NCBI GenBank assembly: GCA_050084985.1
Contig: JBITNC010000001.1
Span: 158,596,001-158,660,000 of the forward strand
Length of the DNA stretch: 64,000 nt
Direction of reading: 5' to 3'
Source of the DNA: Nageia nagi
Taxonomy: Eukaryota > Pinophyta
Part shown: positions 56,540 through 64,000 of the stretch, piece after piece
Position numbering within the stretch: the first letter of the stretch is position 1
Layout: each line of letters starts with the position of its first letter
Translations under genes and position numbers: made by a program
The notes under the pieces: generated by a model
Databases searched by the model: none
Seen by the model: the letters and a program-made list of their open reading frames with translations, nothing else
What the model was told of the DNA's origin: nothing

Positions 56540-58100
56540 GGGAAACTTCACCAACCCAATAGCATCTCTAAGCTAACAAAATTGAGCTTTAAGAAGGGGC
56601 TTGGTGAACAAATCAATGGAGTTCAAGTTGGATGGATAATACTCTAGGTGTATGATGCCATCAAGAACCTTATCCCTAATAAAATGGGCCTATATTTCCA
56701 TATATTTTATTCTCTAATGGAACACAAGATTCTTAGTTAAAAAAATAGCCAACTAATTATCTGAAGAAATCAAAGATGAGTTAGCTTGCTCATGCTCAAT
56801 TTGTTTCAAAAGACACCTTAGCCAAATAGCTTCCTAAGCTATAATAGACATGGCATAATATTTAGATTCTATGGTAGAAAGAGAAATAGTGGGTTGCTTT
56901 TGAAAGCCCAAGAGATAGCACTTAAACCAATGCTAAACACATATGCAAAGGTTGATTTCTTATCATCTCTATCTTCTCTATAATCAGAATCTAAGTATCT
57001 TGAGAGAACAAATGAGAGAAACTTAGAATACTTGAGAATAAGATCCTTTGTCCATGCAACATACCTCAAGATTTACTTAATAGCATTAAGGTGCCCTACA
57101 TATGGTTTCTACATGAATCATGCCATTAGATTCATTGAAAAGGCAATATCTGTCTTAGAAAAATTAGTTGCCTATAATCTATAGCATTAGCCAACTGAGA
57201 GTTAAAGCTTAGATAAATAGTGATTCTAGGAGAGACTAGGATCACAATATATTTACACTCCTCAATTCTAAACTTTATCAAGATGTCTGATATATACTTA
57301 GATTGACTAAGATAACTACAATCCTTGTATTAATACACTTGCATTCCAAGATAGTAGTGCAAGAGACTAAGATCAATCATTTCAAATATTGCATTAAGTT
57401 TGGATATGCATTATTGAATGATTTCATCATTATTCTTAGTAATCAAAAGATCATCTACATAAAGGATAATTAAGACCACATCTTTTTTTTGATTGAGCAC
57501 ATATAGATCGAAGTTAGAAAAGCACTTGGAGAATTCAATTTTTGTAAAGTATCTTGAAATTTTCTTGTACTAGGCTCTAGGTGCTTCCTTAAGTCCATAC
57601 AATGACTTCTTTAACATGCACACAAAAGACTCTTTACCTTTCATAATAAATCCTTTAGGTTGATTCTTGAAGATTTCCACATCTAATTCACCATTGAGAA
57701 ATGCACTCTTGATGTCAAGATGAAAAGCTTTCCATCTTTTAGCTAAGAAAGAGCAAGGATACTTTTGATAGCAGGCATCTTTGCCATGGGAGCAAAGGTT
57801 TTCTCATAATCTATAGTATATTTTTGAGCAAAACCTTTAGCTACTAACTTTACCTTGTATTTCTCAATGTTCCTAACTCAATTGAACTTAACCTTGTAGA
57901 TCCACTTATTGCCAATCACATTCTTCTCATTGAGATAAGGAACCAAATCTCAAGTTTTATTTTTCATAAGCACTCATACTCCACTTTCATGGCTTCCATC
58001 CAACACTCATGCTTAGAAGCTTCTTTGAAGCTTAAGGGCTCATGCTTGTTGTTAATATTGGCAAATAAATATTTATTCAAGGTCATGCTCTTTCTTACTC
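56540..58100 (-). pseudogene. Copia-2 reverse transcriptase and RNase H
   Basis: Minus-strand pieces: SAFLNGEL-type RT motif near 57,700-57,680, SLYGLKEAPRA near 57,605-57,575, ILYVDDLLIT with YVDD intact near 57,465-57,435, and RNase H RYLDSDYREDRDDKKSTFAY near 57,010-56,955. DLFTKPLLKAQF near 56,615-56,580 is the usual pol tail. Stops and frameshifts throughout. Confidence 0.85.
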
Positions 58101-59390
58101 TTTGAGTTTAAGAATTTTGCTCTTGAAGTGACTTTCTCATATCAATATCCAACTAGCTAGGTGCAATGGAAGAGTCATTTGAATCATCAACATCCACATT
58201 ATCTATAGATTCTTCAAGAATTTCATTGAACTTTACATCCTTTGAAATGAACATTCCTTTGTAGGATGGAGAGTAGATCCTATAATCTCTATGGTGACTA
58301 TCATAACCCACAAAGATGCATTTTTGGTTTCTTTTTTCCAACTTATTCCTTTTTTCAAAAATAATATAGGAGAATAATTCACAACTGAACACCCTAAGGT
58401 GAGAAATGTTAGGTTTTATTCCTAACCATGTCTCAAAAGGAGTTTTACATTGAAAAAATTTTGTGGGACACCTATTCAAGTTGTAAATAGCGATGCTCAC
58501 AACTTCACCTCACAAGAAACTAGGAAGATTACCTAGTATGCATCTATCCATCTCCATAATTATCCTATTTTTTCTTTCAGCAATGCCAACCTACTAAGGA
58601 GTGTAAGGAATCATAAACTACCTCTTGATTCAATACTTAGCACAATAGTCATTAAACTTATTTCTATTATATTCTTCCCTATTATTTGATCTCATCATCT
58701 TAATTTTAAGGTTATTATGATTTTCAATTAAGGCCTTAATATCTTTCAAACTCTCAAAGGTTTGATCCTTGTGCTCAAGTAGATACCCAAAGGTCATCAT
58801 ACTAAAGTCATTAATGAAGATCAATATGTAAGATGCTCTTCCAAGTGATTTAGTTTAAAATTGACCCATCAAATCTAAATGCATAAGTTGAAGAGGTTGA
58901 GATGCTCTTGTTGCATTGTCTTTTTTAAAATTTTGCCTATACATCTTGCCAAGGATGCACTTCTCACATAGACTAATTAAAGTTGAAATAGAGGGCAAAA
59001 ATTCCAAAATTTCTTGGTCTTTCATGACATGAATACTCTTATGGTTAAGGTACCTTAAATGTTGGTGCCAAATATTGCTTCTAGAAAACACACTTGTAGC
59101 AATACATATCTTTGATGGAACTTGATCCATAATGTAAAGATCATCTTTCATTGATCCTTTAACCAACATGGCAAGTCCTTTCTTCATGCACCAAGATTGA
59201 GAGTTGAACTCAAATGAGTATCCATTTCTAATAACTTGGATCATGAATAGAAGATTCATCCTAAGCTTAGAAACATAGAGCATATTATGAAGAACCTTCC
59301 CATGAATCAACACACTTCCAATTCCTTGGACTTCAAGGATAGAATTATCACCTATCACAATTGCATATTTTTCATACTTGTAAAAATTTT
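58101..59390 (-). pseudogene. Copia-2 protease end and integrase
   Basis: The 59,358-58,855 frame reads MIGDNSILEVQGIGSV (after the protease), then the zinc domain WHQHLRYLNHKSIHV and CEKCILGK, then LMHLDLMGQF with the first catalytic Asp. The next piece has MRSNNREEY where RSDNGGEF is usual, so the second Asp is Asn. The C-terminal piece (58,500-58,153) reads LNRCPTKFFQCKTPFETWLG, LRVFSCELFSYI and CIFVGYDSHHRDYRIY, typical of Copia integrases. Confidence 0.88.
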
Positions 59391-59519
59391 TAGACTTTTC
59401 TTTTCAAAACATAGGTGATTAGTTTAACCAAAGTTAACAATCTAATCATATGAAAAAGTGTGAGACATGGAGTAGAGCACCGCAACAAAACTAGCTTGAA
59501 TATACTTCTTTCATTTGAA

Positions 59520-60445
59520 GTTCTTTACATTAACATTTCTTTTATTCTTTTCCTCTCTTTTATTTTTGTAGCAATCAACTTCTTTGTGATATTTGATGCC
59601 ACAATAGTTACAATTAACATCAAAATTTTCCTTATAATATGGATTGTTTGCTTTGTCTTTTCCATCTCTTTAATTGAAGTGGTTATTGTTGTTGTTCCTA
59701 TTGTTGCCATTGTTTCTGCTACTGTTATTGCCATTGTTCCTACTTTTTTCAAACCTTTTGAATGAAGAAGGATAAGATTTATTTTGATGGTTGAACTTCT
59801 TCTTTAAAAGAGTTATGGTTGCTCCAAGAGCAATGTTATTATTCTTAGGAGAAGAAATCAACACCTTTTTGTTAAGGGTTTCCTCATGCTTCAAAAGGAG
59901 CCTAGAAAGGTTCTCAAGGGAGAAGAATTCTTCTTTATCATCAAGCCTTATTTTTGTAACCATCACAAAGTTTCCAAACTTTAAAGAGAGATTTTAAAAA
60001 ATTATGAAGACCATGAACTCATAATTGATCCAATTGCACCCATAAGTAACAAGTTGGATCCTAAGGTTAATGATTTTGTTTAAGTATATAGCCACATTTT
60101 CATCTTTCCCTTAACAAGATTGAAGCAATTTTTGAAGAATGGTAAACCTTCTTGAAAATTTTGAACCAAGGTATATTTGCTTAAGCTTATCCTAAGCTTC
60201 CTTTACCAAGGTTGAAGAGGAAATCATCAAGAGCACATCATCTAAAACTTCAAAAAAGATCATGGAGGTTGCCAACTTATTCTTTGTGTTGTAAGCCTCT
60301 AGTGCCTTCTCATCTATAGGAGGTACAAGGTTCTCATTCACTGTTTAGCAAAGCTTCCTTGCTTTCAATTTAGCTCTCATACAAGGTTCTCAAATACCAA
60401 AGTTGGAACCATCAAGAATGTGTTTGGGTAAAAAGGAGTCTCCAT
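59520..60445 (-). pseudogene. Copia-2 gag
   Basis: ATG 60,445 opens a UBN2-type gag traceable through frameshifts to TKIRLDDKEEFFSLENLSRL and an Asn-rich segment near 59,720. The zinc knuckle CNYCGIKYHKEVDC (about 59,620-59,580) has all four ligands of CX2CX4HX4C. Confidence 0.8.
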
Positions 60446-63370
<2,925 letters not shown>

Positions 63371-63382
63371 GCTTTGATACCA
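63371..63382 (-). other. Copia-2 primer binding site
   Basis: Minus-strand TGGTATCAAAGC, one base off the initiator Met tRNA complement TGGTATCAGAGC, lies 2 bp from the 5' LTR. Confidence 0.85.
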
Positions 63383-63384
63383 AA

Positions 63385-63885
63385 TGAAGGATTTATAATA
63401 TAACATAAATAACTCTATACTACCAAGATCTCATGAAAGCTCACAATACACATCTAGATAACTCACATAAGCAATCTCACAACATAACACAAGATGTAAG
63501 TGGTTCCTCCAACTAGAAGTACATCCACTAACTAGATCTCACCTCTTTCATAAATATGAACTACTACAATTCTTCTATTCTCATCTCCTAAACACTATCC
63601 TCTAGCATAACTTTACTCCACAAATTGGTGGTTAATCACAAAGAGAGGGCATTCTATTTATAAGCCAAAATCCCCCTTTAGATCACCCTTTTACCTAATG
63701 TCCAAAGACATGACATCCAAACCTTTTTACCTAAGAGGCATGCTCATGACATGGAGTGTAGGACAAGTTACATTATCATATTCACTTTAAATACTTAAGG
63801 TATCAAATGATACCCTTAAGTATTAGTGAACTTACATAGAATATTGTTACAAAACCTTTACAATAATGCATTATAAATTCCAATA
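63385..63885 (-). repeat. Copia-2 5' LTR
   Basis: About 501 bp, homologous to 55,340-55,832. The terminal CCAATA stands for CCAACA in the other copy, a C-to-T change in the conserved end. Confidence 0.85.
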
Positions 63886-64000
63886 ACTTTCCTATTAGCT
63901 CTTAGATATGAGCTTGTTCATAATGTTTTCCCTAGTTGACCATTGATCATTGTTGAGGGTTTGTGTTAGCCATTTGTTTTGTCTCTTTGGTACACCATGG

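Overview
This window looks like nuclear DNA of a seed plant, most likely a gymnosperm (conifer-type). That is inference from the architecture: very AT-rich DNA, one short-intron gene, and almost everything else old, nested, mutationally decayed retrotransposons. No bacterial, organellar or viral genome features were seen.

Layout. 1-1.44 kb is AT-rich intergenic DNA. 1.47-2.32 kb (-) is the only credible host gene, a three-exon phi-class glutathione S-transferase. 2.93-7.95 kb is a complete but broken Ty1/Copia element (Copia-1, +) with TSD ATTGC, sitting about 0.6 kb upstream of the GST start codon. 8.24-31.87 kb is one L1-type LINE (LINE-A, -) with matching 14-bp target repeats at its far ends. 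It is split by a 17.3-kb Ty3/Gypsy element of Tat type (Gypsy-1, +, 13,010-30,319, TSD CATAG), and it also carries a 285-bp TRIM and a perfect 205-bp tandem duplication. A tRNA-type SINE follows at 32.5 kb. About 32.8-46.6 kb is a second, related LINE (LINE-B, -), split by a 7.9-kb LTR element (Gypsy-2, -, 37,860-45,779). 47-53.6 kb holds AT-rich DNA with Gypsy gag relics and a Tat-like PPT/LTR edge. 55.3-63.9 kb is an older Copia element (Copia-2, -).

The most interesting system is shared by Gypsy-1 and Gypsy-2. Each carries a homologous plant mobile domain (PMD) gene in antisense, convergent with gag/pol. In Gypsy-2 the antisense gene has a TATA box and two GT-AG introns, and the element has lost pol: it keeps only gag and the PMD gene. 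Each element also carries its own short motif iterated at near-helical spacing (a decamer every 20-21 bp in Gypsy-1; a GGACC/GGTCC dyad mostly every 30-31 bp in Gypsy-2). The motifs occur in both LTRs and again beside the antisense gene. I suggest, as a hypothesis only, that the PMD proteins or a host factor act on these arrays, comparable to VANC proteins and their motif arrays in VANDAL transposons. Gypsy-1 also has an unrecognised sense ORF after integrase. The elements decay mainly through transitions creating stop codons, as expected from deamination of methylated cytosine.
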